Shown: piece by piece, positions 19,097 to 28,927 of the stretch
Layout of the letters: the number at the start of each line of letters is the position of its first letter
How positions within the stretch are numbered: position 1 is the first letter of the stretch
Source: an uncultured Clostridia bacterium
GTDB taxonomy: Bacteria; Bacillota; Peptococcia; Peptococcales; Peptococcaceae
Direction: 5' to 3'
Assembly: GCA_944391625.1 (NCBI GenBank)
Contig: CALXUG010000004.1
Location: forward strand, 1-64,000
DNA length: 64,000 nt
The notes under the pieces: model-generated
Databases searched by the model: none
Seen by the model: only the letters and a program-made list of their open reading frames with translations
What the model was told of the DNA's origin: nothing
Made by a program: the position numbers and the translations under genes

Positions 19097-19750
19097 ATGG
19101 AACTGCATTTAGAGCATAATCTGAAAAATAGAGAGAAACGATTACAAAAGCTGCAGGAGCTGGATCAGGCAAACATGGAACAGCTTTTATTGGAGCTGCA
19201 GCAGGAGCACCAGCAATTGGTGTCTATGGAGGCGGGCAGTATTGATCTGGCGGAGCAGCGATATTATCAGGAGTTGATAGAGCAAAATAAAGAACAGACC
19301 TTACGGATACAAAAGGAAATCGACAAAGAATATCAAAAACAAATTTCCCTTGTAACGCCGAAAGCGCCGGTTTTAAAAAATGTGCTGCGCGCTTTTTTGG
19401 TGGGCGGCACCATTTGTTTACTTGGACAGCTTGTAATCAACTTTATGATGCTTACGTATGACGCTGATTTTAAAAGTGCTTCGGCTTTGGCCAGTATCAC
19501 CATCGTTGTGATTACAGCGGTTCTGACAGGGATTGGGGTGTATGATGAGATTGGTCGTTATGGCGGCGCCGGTTCTATGGTGCCCATCAGCGGCTTTGCC
19601 AATTCGGTGGTATCCGCGGCATTGGAGTTTAAGCGGGAAGGCATGATTTATGGAATCGGTGCCAAGATTTTTACCATTGCCGGTCCGGTTATTTTATATG
19701 GCACAGTGGCTTCTGTGGTAATTGGTATGATTTATTATTTGCTGGGGTGA
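19097..19750 (+). CDS. spoVAC: Stage V sporulation protein AC with N-terminal coiled coil
   Basis: Membrane subunit of the SpoVA channel that moves dipicolinic acid into the forespore and out at germination; SpoVAC is a mechanosensitive pore. The conserved core starts near residue 85 (LKNVLRAFLVGGTICLLGQ) and contains GGAGSMVPISGFANSVVS. It has 217 residues; usual SpoVAC is about 150. The extra ~75 N-terminal residues are rich in E, Q, K and L and look like a coiled coil. ATG 19097 follows AAGGAGG. First of spoVAC-AD-AE. Confidence 0.92.
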   Translation: MELHLEHNLKNREKRLQKLQELDQANMEQLLLELQQEHQQLVSMEAGSIDLAEQRYYQELIEQNKEQTLRIQKEIDKEYQKQISLVTPKAPVLKNVLRAFLVGGTICLLGQLVINFMMLTYDADFKSASALASITIVVITAVLTGIGVYDEIGRYGGAGSMVPISGFANSVVSAALEFKREGMIYGIGAKIFTIAGPVILYGTVASVVIGMIYYLLG

Positions 19751-19754
19751 TAGT

Positions 19755-20771
19755 ATGGGAAAACGAATTGGAAAAAGAACCATTGCATATGATACACCGG
19801 CAGTCATTCGTTCTTGGGCTACCGCTGCCGGTAGGAAAGAAGCCCGGGGAAAGCTGGCGGAGCAGTATGATTTTATTTTGAATCATAATCAGTTTGGTGA
19901 AAAGTCCTGGGAGCGGGCAGAGCAAAAAATGCAGCAGTATGCGTTGGAACTGGCGCTGGAGAAAGCAGGGCTGCAGGCAAGTCAGCTGGATTACTTTTTG
20001 GGCGGTGATTTGCTCAATCAAATTATAGCCACCAGTTTTACTGCAAGAGCAGCAGGTGCGCCCTATTTTGGTTTGTATGGCGCCTGTTCTTCTTTGGCAG
20101 AAGGAATGATTTTAGGTGCTTGTCTGTTGGACGGAGGATTTGGCCGCATGGCTGCTGTTTGTACATCCAGTCATCACGATGCTGCTGAACGGCAGCTGCG
20201 ATATCCGACAGAAATGGGTGTGCAGCGCACATTGACAGCCCAATGGACCGTGACAGGCAGTGGTGCTTATATTTTGGACAAAGGGCATGGACAATGGCAG
20301 ATTACGCAGGCTGTACCAGGGAAAATTATTGACCGGGGAATCAGTAACAGTTCCGACATGGGCTCTGCTATGGCGGCCGCAGCTGTAGATACCATTACAG
20401 CATGGCTGCAGGATACTGATAATCTGGATGGTGTGGATTATATTGTAACCGGCGATTTGGGTAAAATCGGATATGAAATCTGTAAGCGGCAGCTGTTGGA
20501 ACAAGGGTATGATGTAAATGGAAAATATTATGATTGTGGAATGCAGATTTATCACGAAGAAGATCAGGATGTGCATGCCGGAGGAAGCGGCTGCGGCTGT
20601 TCTGCTGTGGTGATGGGTGCCAAATTTTTGCCGCAAATGGCAGCACAGCCCCATTGTCGTCTGCTGTTTGTGGGAACCGGTGCTTTGCTCAGCCCGTTGA
20701 CGGTGCAGCAGGGGGAAACCATACCGGGGATTGCCCACGGCGTTTTGATTGAGTATAAACAGGAGGGATAG
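19755..20771 (+). CDS. spoVAD: Stage V sporulation protein AD
   Basis: Soluble DPA-binding subunit of the SpoVA complex, with a thiolase-like fold. 338 residues with family blocks GKRTIAYDTPAVI, GGDLLNQIIATSF, ACSSLAEG and the C-terminal GGSGCGCSAVV. It binds dipicolinic acid at the inner forespore membrane. It starts 4 nt after spoVAC and ends 2 nt before spoVAE. Confidence 0.96.
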   Translation: MGKRIGKRTIAYDTPAVIRSWATAAGRKEARGKLAEQYDFILNHNQFGEKSWERAEQKMQQYALELALEKAGLQASQLDYFLGGDLLNQIIATSFTARAAGAPYFGLYGACSSLAEGMILGACLLDGGFGRMAAVCTSSHHDAAERQLRYPTEMGVQRTLTAQWTVTGSGAYILDKGHGQWQITQAVPGKIIDRGISNSSDMGSAMAAAAVDTITAWLQDTDNLDGVDYIVTGDLGKIGYEICKRQLLEQGYDVNGKYYDCGMQIYHEEDQDVHAGGSGCGCSAVVMGAKFLPQMAAQPHCRLLFVGTGALLSPLTVQQGETIPGIAHGVLIEYKQEG

Positions 20772-20773
20772 AA

Positions 20774-21136
20774 ATGATGCAGGGACTTTTATTGGCCTTT
20801 GTTGTAGGCGGTTTGATTTGCGTCATTGCCCAGCTGATTATTGAGCTGACACCCTATTCCATTACACCAGCGCATATTTTGGTGGGCTATGTGGTAGGCG
20901 GCGCAGTGTTAAGCGGCATTGGATGGTATCAGCCGCTGGTGGATCTGGCTGGCGCCGGTGCTACTGTTCCGTTATCTGGGTTTGGCCACATGCTGGTGCA
21001 AGGTGTCTTTGAAGCAGTGGGGCAGGAAGGATTAAAAGGTGTTTTTACAGGCGGCTTAACTGCCTCGGCATTTGGTATTACCGTTGCGCTGCTGATGGGT
21101 TTGACCGTGGCGCTGGTCTTTAATCCAAAAGGTTGA
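20774..21136 (+). CDS. spoVAE: Stage V sporulation protein AE (SpoVAEb-type)
   Basis: Small integral membrane subunit (120 residues, about four hydrophobic segments) of the DPA channel. The core GGAVLSGIGWYQPLVDLAGAGATVPLSGFG resembles SpoVAC, with which it is paralogous. Two ATG codons in tandem begin the gene. A 13-bp hairpin without a T tract (21161-21194) follows; termination is not obvious. Confidence 0.94.
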   Translation: MMQGLLLAFVVGGLICVIAQLIIELTPYSITPAHILVGYVVGGAVLSGIGWYQPLVDLAGAGATVPLSGFGHMLVQGVFEAVGQEGLKGVFTGGLTASAFGITVALLMGLTVALVFNPKG

Positions 21137-21312
21137 ATGTGCAGTCGCCTATGACGAAAGGAACTCCTTCAGCATATCTTTGTGTTGGAGGAGTTGTTGT
21201 ATCTGATTGTTTTTCCAATAATTGAGAATTGTATCCTGTAAAAATTTAGTTTGATATGATATAATACTAATATTGCAGGAACTTTCCAATTGGTATGAAA
21301 GGTGGTCTGTAC

Positions 21313-22734
21313 ATGAGGATAACAGATCTTCTTGGAGAAGCAACAGAATATGATAAAAAACAGGCAGTTGAACATAAAAAAGTGAAAAGTTGGCTTAAGA
21401 GTGTTAGTGCTTTTGCTAATACCTCTGGTGGAACTTTGATATTTGGAGTTACGAATGATGAAGAGATTGTTGGTTTAGAAAATCTAAAATCTGATTCAGA
21501 ATTTATCAGCCAAAAAATTAAAGAGAGAATTTCACCGTTCCCGGAAGTTGTAATGCAGCTGCAGAAAACGGAAGAAGGCAAGGAACTTTTGCTTCTTCAT
21601 ATTCCAGCGGGAACAGAAACACCATATTATTATACTGGTGATGGTGCAACAGAAGCATATATCCGCGTCGGAAATGAAAGTGTGATTGCCGATGCAACAG
21701 AATTAAAACGTCTGGTTATGCGTGGCCGAAATTCTTCTTATGACTCTTTAATATCCCCGTATAACTATGAAGATTTTTCTTTCAGCAAACTGAGAGAACG
21801 GTATAAATCTTGGACTGGAAACAGTATGGAAGAGAAGAATTTTGAATCCTTTGGCATTCGAGATACCTATGGACATCTTACCAATGCTGGAGCGTTACTT
21901 GCGGATGATTCTCCAATTCGATGGTCTCGTCTTTTTTGTACAAGATGGAATGGGTTGGATAAAAGTGGTGGACAGATTGATGCTTTAGATAGTGCAGAAT
22001 ATACAGGTAGTCTTATTATACTTTTGAATGATGGTATGAGTTTCGTAAAGCGTAATATGAAAACACTTTGGAAGAAAACATCGGATTCCAGAATTGAAAT
22101 GCCAGACTACTGCGAGCGAAGTGTTTTTGAAGCATTGGTTAATGCTTTGATTCATAGAGATTATTTAATTAACGGTAGTGAAGTTCATGTAGATATGTTT
22201 GATGATCGGCTTGTAATCTATTCACCAGGTGGCATGCCTGATGGAACGCAGATTCAGGAACGTGATATTGACGATATTCCATCTACTCGAAGAAATCCGA
22301 TTCTTGCAGATATTTTTGCGCGCCTTGGATATATGGAACGTCAGGGCAGTGGCTTGAGTAAAATTCGTACTGCCTACGAAACCGCTACAAATTATCAGCT
22401 TGGTATGGAACCTACATTCAGGTCTAATCGAGTAGAATTTACAGTGAAACTTCCAAATTTGAATTTTAATATGCCAAATGGCACATTAAATGGCACATTA
22501 AATGGCACATTAAATGGCACATTAAATGGCACATTAAATGGCACATTAAATGAGGAAGAAAAAATGATATTGGATATATTTCGTTCAAATCCACAAATTT
22601 CATTAACAGCTTTAGGCGAAATGATTTCATTTTCAAGAAGAAATCTGCAAAGAATAACAAAAAAACTGCGAGAGGAAGGTTACCTCGAACGAGTTGGCTC
22701 CAAGAAAAGCGGCAGTTGGATTGTTAAGGATTAA
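21313..22734 (+). CDS. AlbA_2/Schlafen-type domain + ATPase + winged helix regulator
   Basis: 473 residues. An N-terminal AlbA_2 (divergent AAA_4) domain includes ANTSGGTLIFGVTNDEEIVG. A C-terminal HATPase-like block covers ALIHRDYLINGSEVHVDMFDDRLVIYSPGGMP, and a terminal winged helix has ISLTALGEMISFSRRNLQRI. Proteins of this kind are annotated as DNA-binding transcriptional regulators; the target is unknown. Between ATPase and winged helix is a linker of six NGTL units. ATG 21313 is used because AAAGGTGG precedes it; the ATG at 21295 has none. It stands alone. Confidence 0.85.
   Translation: MRITDLLGEATEYDKKQAVEHKKVKSWLKSVSAFANTSGGTLIFGVTNDEEIVGLENLKSDSEFISQKIKERISPFPEVVMQLQKTEEGKELLLLHIPAGTETPYYYTGDGATEAYIRVGNESVIADATELKRLVMRGRNSSYDSLISPYNYEDFSFSKLRERYKSWTGNSMEEKNFESFGIRDTYGHLTNAGALLADDSPIRWSRLFCTRWNGLDKSGGQIDALDSAEYTGSLIILLNDGMSFVKRNMKTLWKKTSDSRIEMPDYCERSVFEALVNALIHRDYLINGSEVHVDMFDDRLVIYSPGGMPDGTQIQERDIDDIPSTRRNPILADIFARLGYMERQGSGLSKIRTAYETATNYQLGMEPTFRSNRVEFTVKLPNLNFNMPNGTLNGTLNGTLNGTLNGTLNGTLNEEEKMILDIFRSNPQISLTALGEMISFSRRNLQRITKKLREEGYLERVGSKKSGSWIVKD
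22477..22548 (+). repeat. 12-bp tandem repeat (6 copies) inside coding region
   Basis: Six perfect units of AATGGCACATTA encoding (NGTL)6. The unit is four codons, so copy-number change alters linker length without shifting frame. Confidence 0.97.
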
Positions 22735-23363
22735 AAAAATGCTATGTTAAAACTTTATTGTTTTGATACGGAACGAAGGCGTTTTTTCTATACAAATTTA
22801 CAGCAGGAATAACTATATATAGTTTCTCTATGTACGAAAACAACGTGCGGTGAAAAATGCATCAATGCAATATAGTGACCATTCTACCAGAAACAGAAGC
22901 ATTCGAATTTAATAGAGACTGTAACCAGATTGGTTGAGAGATTGTTAAAATAAAATAGGACGTTTTGACATCAAAATGGCACGATATTGATGACAGGCTG
23001 GTTGGCTGCCAAAAGCAGTTGGTCAGTCTGTTTTGTTATAGGTAGATAAAATGATGCGGATGGATGGTTCTTTATGGTTTGCAGGACTATATGAGCAGGC
23101 ATGAATCTGATTAAAGTAGAATGCGCCATAGTGTGAAACGATGTTAATAATTTTTGATAAAGATAATGGGGAAACATGGACAAATAGCGGATTTATTGAT
23201 AAAATGTAACAATCAATTTGTCCCATGGAAGGGATACGGCATTTTTGTATGTGAGAAACAGACAATGCAAATCATGCAGTATAAGAGATACCATCGTAAT
23301 ACATAGCAGTTTTATGAATTGCAAGACTGTGATATGGAATGAAACAGATAGGAGTGATTACAT
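22735..23363. other. Intergenic region without recognisable genes
   Basis: About 630 bp, AT-rich. No frame with a ribosome site, RNA gene or terminator that I can support. Short frames on both strands look random. Confidence 0.5.
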
Positions 23364-24221
23364 ATGGCAACAATACAGTGGTTTCCTGGTCATATGGCCA
23401 AAACAAAACGATTGATTCAGGAGCAGTTAAAGCTGGTAGATGTGGTGATTGAGTTGGTGGATGCCCGCTTGCCGATCAGCAGCCGCAATCCATTACTGGA
23501 TCAGCTGGTTGGGGGAAAAAAGCCGCGAGTCATTATTTTGAACAAGGAAGATTTGGCAGACCCGCAGCGAACCGCCTATTGGGTCAATTATTTTAATCAG
23601 CAAAGTGATTGTCGGGCATTTCCCTTTAATGCTACCATTAATAAAAAGCAGCTGATTAGTCAGCTGAAGGCCGCTTTGATGGATTTGACCGCAGAAAAGC
23701 GGGAGCGAATGGCGAAAAAGGGAATCCGCAAACAGACAATCCGTTGTATGATTGTGGGAATTCCCAATGTAGGGAAAAGTACGTTTATTAATATTATAGC
23801 AGGTAAGAAGGCTGCGCAGACCGGGGATAAACCCGGCGTTACCCGCGGCACCCAATGGATTCGTCTGGATGCAGATCTGGAACTGCTGGATACACCGGGG
23901 ATTTTGTGGCCAAAGTTTGAAGATGAAATGGTGGGCTTTCGTTTGGCTTTGTCCGGCGCTGTCAGTGATGAGGTGTTTGATCAGGATGAGGTTGTATTGA
24001 AATTGATTGCATTTTTAAAAGAACGATATCCCAAACAATTACAGGAGCGGTTTAAGTTAGAAGAAGAACTGTTAACAGCAGAGCCCATTGAGATATTGGA
24101 ACAGATCGGCAAAAACCGCGGGTGTTTATTAAAAGGCGGGCGGATTGATTATACAAAAGTTTCCCGTGGAATCATGATAGACTTCCGACAGGCAAAAATC
24201 GGTCGGATTACATTAGAGTAA
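23364..24221 (+). CDS. rbgA: Ribosome biogenesis GTPase YlqF/RbgA
   Basis: Circularly permuted GTPase needed for late 50S subunit assembly. 285 residues. G4 NKEDLAD comes first (about residue 61), then G1 GIPNVGKST from residue 132 and G3 DTPGI, with the family N terminus IQWFPGHMAKTKR. The C-terminal ~70 residues form the RNA-contacting ANTAR-like helical domain. RBS AGGAGTGA before ATG 23364. Confidence 0.95.
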   Translation: MATIQWFPGHMAKTKRLIQEQLKLVDVVIELVDARLPISSRNPLLDQLVGGKKPRVIILNKEDLADPQRTAYWVNYFNQQSDCRAFPFNATINKKQLISQLKAALMDLTAEKRERMAKKGIRKQTIRCMIVGIPNVGKSTFINIIAGKKAAQTGDKPGVTRGTQWIRLDADLELLDTPGILWPKFEDEMVGFRLALSGAVSDEVFDQDEVVLKLIAFLKERYPKQLQERFKLEEELLTAEPIEILEQIGKNRGCLLKGGRIDYTKVSRGIMIDFRQAKIGRITLE

Positions 24222-24225
24222 GCAT

Positions 24226-24603
24226 ATGTATTTGATTAATCAGCGAATTATTTTATTGGTTAAGATGACAGTTTTGTTGGGTGTGCCGTTATTGTGCAGT
24301 TTTCTTTTTCCCTGGCTGTCCTTTTGGAAACTGCCATCGGTGTTATTGCTGTTGGCCGGTTATTATCTGAACAACTGCTATCCTGACAGAATTTTAATCG
24401 AATCGGATAAAATTGAAATCAAGATTTTTTTATATCCTGAATGGATTGCCTATCAGCCGCAGCAGCTGCAATATCAGCAGGGCAAGCATTGTATCTATCT
24501 GTATGCAGATGGCAAGCGGCGCTACCGGATTAGTATGGAACGGTTATCGCTGCGTTTGTATCGGCAATTGACAGAGTCATTACAGCCCTATGCAGGTGAA
24601 TAA
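24226..24603 (+). CDS. Hypothetical small membrane protein
   Basis: 125 residues, unrecognised. Two adjacent hydrophobic segments (about residues 8-45) are followed by a basic, cytoplasmic-looking tail rich in Tyr, Arg and Gln. It starts 4 nt after rbgA and has no strong ribosome site, so it is probably coupled to it. A terminator follows. The layout resembles small PH-domain-like membrane proteins, but I cannot assign it. Confidence 0.6.
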   Translation: MYLINQRIILLVKMTVLLGVPLLCSFLFPWLSFWKLPSVLLLLAGYYLNNCYPDRILIESDKIEIKIFLYPEWIAYQPQQLQYQQGKHCIYLYADGKRRYRISMERLSLRLYRQLTESLQPYAGE

Positions 24604-24652
24604 AAAATAGAATAAGACCCCTTTCATTTGTACAATAATAAGAGAGCCATAC

Positions 24653-24702
24653 AAAAAGCTGGACATCTCCATGGTGAAACATGTGAGATATCCAGCTTTT
24701 TT
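24653..24702. terminator. Bidirectional terminator after rbgA operon
   Basis: AAAAAGCTGGACATCTC pairs with GAGATATCCAGCTTTTTT across a 14-nt loop; shared with the convergent UPF0182 gene. Confidence 0.85.
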
Positions 24703-24752
24703 GATTTGGTTGATTAGAAGTATTTTCAGAACAGTTTTATCGACAGAATGGT

Positions 24753-27512
24753 TTATTCTGTTGTGCTGTTGTTGCTTTCTGTTGTACTGTCACTGCTTTC
24801 TGCAGTAGTGGCAGTTGCCGATGAACGATCCAGCTGATTGATGGATTGTTCCAGCTGTTCCAGATAACTGCCATACGCTGCCCAATTTCCTGCCTGCGCG
24901 GAAGTTTTGGCATTTTGGTAAGCGGCTTTCAATTGCTGTATCAGCTGGTCATAGGTAAGGATGGAGGTATCTCCCGCCTCATCTTCAATTGCAGCACCTT
25001 CTGTCTGGAAGTTGGTGCCAAAGATTTGGCTCAAAGCCTCGTCTAATGTTTTGGCCATAACAATTTTATCCTGGTAAGCTACAACGATACGGACGACTTC
25101 AGGCAGGCTATTCTCGTTGTTGGTTGTCAGATAAATTGGCTCTACATAAAGAATGGAATTTTTGATCGGGATAACCAGCATATTACTGCGGATGACCGAC
25201 GACCCCTGCTGATCCCATAAGTTCAGATTTTGAGAGATTTCCGAGTCATTGCTGATTCTGGATTCTATCTGCAGCGGACCGTAAATGGTGGATTGTTTCG
25301 GGAATTTAAACAACACCAGCTCGCCATAGTGCTCATCGTCATTGCGGGCCGCCAGCCAGGCTACCATATTTTGTTTTTGTGTTGGCGTAAATGGCCGCAT
25401 TAACAAAAATTCCAGCTGGTCAGAGCCAGGTAAACGCATATTTACAAAATAAGGTTCCATTTTTGTTGTTTCACTGCCGTAGATTTCATTGGCAATGCTC
25501 CACATATCTTCTTTGTTATAGAAAACAGTTGGATTTTTCATATGATATTGCTGATAAATCTCTGTTTGCACTTCAAATAAGGTTGTGGAATATTTTAAAT
25601 GCTGCCGCAGGTTTTCCGGCATTTGGTCTAAAGATTGGAATAAACCAGGGAACACCTTGGCATAGCTCTGAATCAATGGATCTTGTTCGTCGCAAATATA
25701 AAATTTGGTTTCGCCGGTGTAAGCATCCACAGTGGCTTTTACCGAGTTGCGAATATAGTTTTGTCCGTAGAATGGAGACTCGCTGTTTGAAACTGGCGCA
25801 GCATAAGGATATTTGTCAGTGGATGTGTAAGCATCAATGATCCACACCAATCGTCCTTGGTCAATGACTAGGTATGGATTGGATTCAAAGGTTAAGAACG
25901 GTGCAATTTTTTCTACCCGTTCAATAATATTTCGATTCAATAAGATTTTACTGTCACTGGTAATTAAATTGGAAAATAGAATTTTATAGTTAGCCCGGTC
26001 TAAGGCAAATAAAATTTTATTCGGCAAATTCAAAGGAATACCGGCATCTTCCTGATATTGGGACTGGGCATTGCTGTCTCCGGTAGGGTAATCAAATTCC
26101 GGCTCTTTTGTATTGACAATGACATAGTCATTGGTTAACTGACCAAAATAAATTTCCGGGCGGGTAATTTCCAGTTCCGGCACTTCTGTTGTAGGCGGTA
26201 TATTTTCTACCCACATTTCAGGCTGTCCTTGTGTGGTTACTTGGTTTACCGGTGTTGCCACAGCGCCATAGCCATGGGTGTATTTTAAATATTTATTTAC
26301 CCAGGTTTGCGCACTGCTGTCCAAGCTGTTCTGATCCAGTTCCCGGGCAGAAAGATAAACTTGCTGCTGAGAGCCGTCAATGGTATAACGATCAATATCA
26401 ACATCTACAAATTTATAATAGAGCCGCATACTTTGCAACTGATTGAACACGGTAATGGTTGGACGATAGTCAATCAGACGAATGTTTTTGATGGTATCCA
26501 TTTCTTCCCGCAGGTCTGTAGCGGTGAGTGTGCCATCAGCGCTGAACTCTACTTCCTGAATATGATCCAGCCCGTAGGCTTTATTGGTCATGTCAATATT
26601 ATTGGCAATATAAGGCTGCTCTTTGGAAATTTCGGCTGGTTTTACCACAAAGTTCTGAACGCCGATGGCGGCAATATTACCGACAACAAGCACTGCCAGC
26701 AACACTGCCGGACCGACTGCTGCAATTTTGGCGCTTCTCTTTTTCAGCCCCAGCAACAATGTGACGGCGGTCAGCACGCAGGCGGCAGAAGCCAGATAAT
26801 ACATGGGCAGGATAACCTTTAAATCGGTGTAGCCTGCGCCATAAACAGAACCGTCCTGTGTATAAAGCAAATTCGCTGCTTTTAACTGGAATCCGATGAT
26901 TAAAAGCAATACAGCTGCAACTGCAAAATAAATGATGCGTCTGCCCATCAGCTTGAAGGTTTTTTTGCTGGCGCCCTGCAGATAAAATGTCATCAATACA
27001 TTACAGAAAAAGATGACCATCAGGAACAGAAAGGCCAAATAATAGATGGTTTCAAGCAATGAGAGATTGAAAAAATAGAAGCTGATATCTCTATGAAAGA
27101 CAGGATCTGTGATATTGGCTGGTGTCTGTTGCAAAAATAATAAAATATTTTGCCACAGGGCAGTCGCAGATAACCAACCGGCCAATAATCCTAACAATAG
27201 AGAAGGCAGCAGGATTAGCATTCGTTTTCCGGATTTCTTTCCTGGTACATTGATGACGGCATCGTTTTCTACCTGTACTTCCGGTTGATATTTGGTCGTC
27301 ATCTGCAATGTGAAATAAGATAGTAAAAATACTAACAGGAAAACAACAAAGCCAACAATAAATTTTGCAAAGGTAAACTTGATAAATACAGACTGATAGC
27401 CCAGTTCAGAAAACCACAGATAGTCCGTTGAAAAATGAGCGATCTGCGGCAGACAAATGAACAGCGCCAGCAGTATGATGGCAAGTATGCCAAATTTGCC
27501 TATTTTTTTCAA
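24753..27512 (-). CDS. UPF0182 family large membrane protein
   Basis: 919 residues; COG1615/UPF0182. The first ~310 residues contain about seven transmembrane helices (for example FGILAIILLALFICLP and IIYFAVAAVLLLIIGF). A long extracytoplasmic region follows, with family blocks NNIDMTNKAYGL and YTHGYGAVATPVN. A helical section and a low-complexity Ser/Thr tail (residues ~895-919) end it. Function is unknown in the family. The ATG has AGGAGGAATGC before it. Convergent with rbgA. Confidence 0.9.
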   Translation of the reverse strand: MKKIGKFGILAIILLALFICLPQIAHFSTDYLWFSELGYQSVFIKFTFAKFIVGFVVFLLVFLLSYFTLQMTTKYQPEVQVENDAVINVPGKKSGKRMLILLPSLLLGLLAGWLSATALWQNILLFLQQTPANITDPVFHRDISFYFFNLSLLETIYYLAFLFLMVIFFCNVLMTFYLQGASKKTFKLMGRRIIYFAVAAVLLLIIGFQLKAANLLYTQDGSVYGAGYTDLKVILPMYYLASAACVLTAVTLLLGLKKRSAKIAAVGPAVLLAVLVVGNIAAIGVQNFVVKPAEISKEQPYIANNIDMTNKAYGLDHIQEVEFSADGTLTATDLREEMDTIKNIRLIDYRPTITVFNQLQSMRLYYKFVDVDIDRYTIDGSQQQVYLSARELDQNSLDSSAQTWVNKYLKYTHGYGAVATPVNQVTTQGQPEMWVENIPPTTEVPELEITRPEIYFGQLTNDYVIVNTKEPEFDYPTGDSNAQSQYQEDAGIPLNLPNKILFALDRANYKILFSNLITSDSKILLNRNIIERVEKIAPFLTFESNPYLVIDQGRLVWIIDAYTSTDKYPYAAPVSNSESPFYGQNYIRNSVKATVDAYTGETKFYICDEQDPLIQSYAKVFPGLFQSLDQMPENLRQHLKYSTTLFEVQTEIYQQYHMKNPTVFYNKEDMWSIANEIYGSETTKMEPYFVNMRLPGSDQLEFLLMRPFTPTQKQNMVAWLAARNDDEHYGELVLFKFPKQSTIYGPLQIESRISNDSEISQNLNLWDQQGSSVIRSNMLVIPIKNSILYVEPIYLTTNNENSLPEVVRIVVAYQDKIVMAKTLDEALSQIFGTNFQTEGAAIEDEAGDTSILTYDQLIQQLKAAYQNAKTSAQAGNWAAYGSYLEQLEQSINQLDRSSATATTAESSDSTTESNNSTTE

Positions 27513-27656
27513 AATGCATTCCTCCTAAAATAATAAAATAGTTTCTACTTATAAATTTATATCATTCTGCAGCGATAGTCAATTGAAGTTTTTGTGTCAA
27601 TAGACCATGGTTGATTCATATACTACAGAGAGAATGAAGAAAGGGGGTCAATTAGT

Positions 27657-28439
27657 ATGACCAATTGTAATTCTTCTGGCAGATGCCCAACACTGCGCTT
27701 GGGAAACCGTGGCTCTGCTGTCGCGTTTGTTCAGAATTTATTGCGGCAGCGCCGGTATTCTTTGCGGGTGGACGGTGTTTTTGGGCAAACGACACGAAAT
27801 GCTGTGCTGGCCTTTCAAAAAAATAACGGGCTGCGGCAGACCGGAATGGTAGATACGCCTACCTGGCGGGCGTTAGGTGTTACCTGCCTGCCCAGTCAGT
27901 ATTATCCGCCAAATGATGTTCCGACCACGCTGCCCAGTTTCCCCAGTGTTCCCAGCTTTCCCGGTCCGGAAGATAAACCGCAGACCTTGCCCAGTTTTCC
28001 GGATAAGCCGGTTTGGGAACCGCCAAACAATGAACCAAATTTGAATGGTCTGAACTATACCTGGGAGGAAATTGGAGATTTTCGGTATATTTTAACAACC
28101 AATAAGTCCCGGTATACACAGGGCGAAGATGTGTATATTACATTCCGTAAACGTAATATCACCGACGGCACCATTGTGTTGCGTTATCCATCCGATGAAC
28201 TGTTTGATTTTTATATTTCTAACAGTGAAGGACAGGAGCTGTATCGACTTTCAGACAATGTGTATGATTCCGGAATGCCTCATGAAATCGTAATGTCACC
28301 AGGCGAAGCGGAAAGTCAGAATTTTGTATGGAATCAGGTCAGCAATACAGGACAATGGGTACAACCGCAGGAACTGACTTTATGGGGTGTCAATAACGCA
28401 GTAGGAATCAGTATTCCGCTGCCATTTTCCATTTACTGA
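27657..28439 (+). CDS. Peptidoglycan-binding + BsuPI domain protein
   Basis: 260 residues. Residues ~10-70 are a PG_binding_1 repeat (LRLGNRGSAVAFVQNLLRQRRY...FGQTTRNAVLAFQKNNGL). A proline-rich linker spans ~75-135. The C-terminal ~125 residues (FRYILTTNKSRYTQGEDVYITF...MSPGEAESQNFVWNQ) match BsuPI, the fold of the Bacillus intracellular proteinase inhibitor. There is no signal peptide, although cell-wall or spore-cortex binding is suggested. RBS AAAGGGGGTC. Stands alone with its own terminator. Confidence 0.85.
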   Translation: MTNCNSSGRCPTLRLGNRGSAVAFVQNLLRQRRYSLRVDGVFGQTTRNAVLAFQKNNGLRQTGMVDTPTWRALGVTCLPSQYYPPNDVPTTLPSFPSVPSFPGPEDKPQTLPSFPDKPVWEPPNNEPNLNGLNYTWEEIGDFRYILTTNKSRYTQGEDVYITFRKRNITDGTIVLRYPSDELFDFYISNSEGQELYRLSDNVYDSGMPHEIVMSPGEAESQNFVWNQVSNTGQWVQPQELTLWGVNNAVGISIPLPFSIY

Positions 28440-28468
28440 GTTTGATGCCGTGCAGTAAGCAAACAGAG

Positions 28469-28506
28469 AACCTCTTTCCACGATTGGTGATGGGAAGAGG
28501 TTTTTT
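28469..28506 (+). terminator. Terminator after the BsuPI gene
   Basis: AACCTCTTTCC pairs with GGGAAGAGGTT, then TTTTTTAT. Confidence 0.9.
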
Positions 28507-28646
28507 ATGGTTCTTTTTGCCATGGGCAATAGCGTATTGCTACAATGATAATTACAATTATTAATAGAATTCTGCCTTCTTAATTGGATATCCTGTATAT
28601 CCTGTTAAAATGGTTTGAGAAAAATAATTTCCTTGGCATAAGGACA

Positions 28647-28872
28647 GTGTAAAATTTTTGAATAAAATGGTGATACATAAATCCGGTGAAGTGTAAGTTT
28701 CATCGGACAATATCTGTTGCAGCGTCCACACGCTGCTCTGGACAGTAGCTGCACGTATTTTTGTCGCTTTGGACTCCGTCCAGCTCCAAAAAATACGCTC
28801 GTTACAGTCCATCCAGAGGTGGACTTTTTGCAAAGAGATTGCCCTCTTGGTGATTTGAGGAAAGGCTAATGG
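28647..28872 (+). repeat. Dispersed hairpin repeat (family A), full copy
   Basis: Nearly identical to 14481-14700, with all four hairpins including TGGACTCCGTCCA at 28770. The flanking stretch 28507-28646 holds nothing else recognisable. Confidence 0.85.
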
Positions 28873-28927
28873 AAATGGAGGAAAGGTGTCTGCTGATAAG
28901 AAACGGATCGTACTTTAGGAAGGTGTT

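Noticed and set aside
28561-28833. Frames such as MQKVHLWMDC... in several intergenic regions.
   Set aside because: They are translations of the family A repeat, recurring wherever the repeat occurs.
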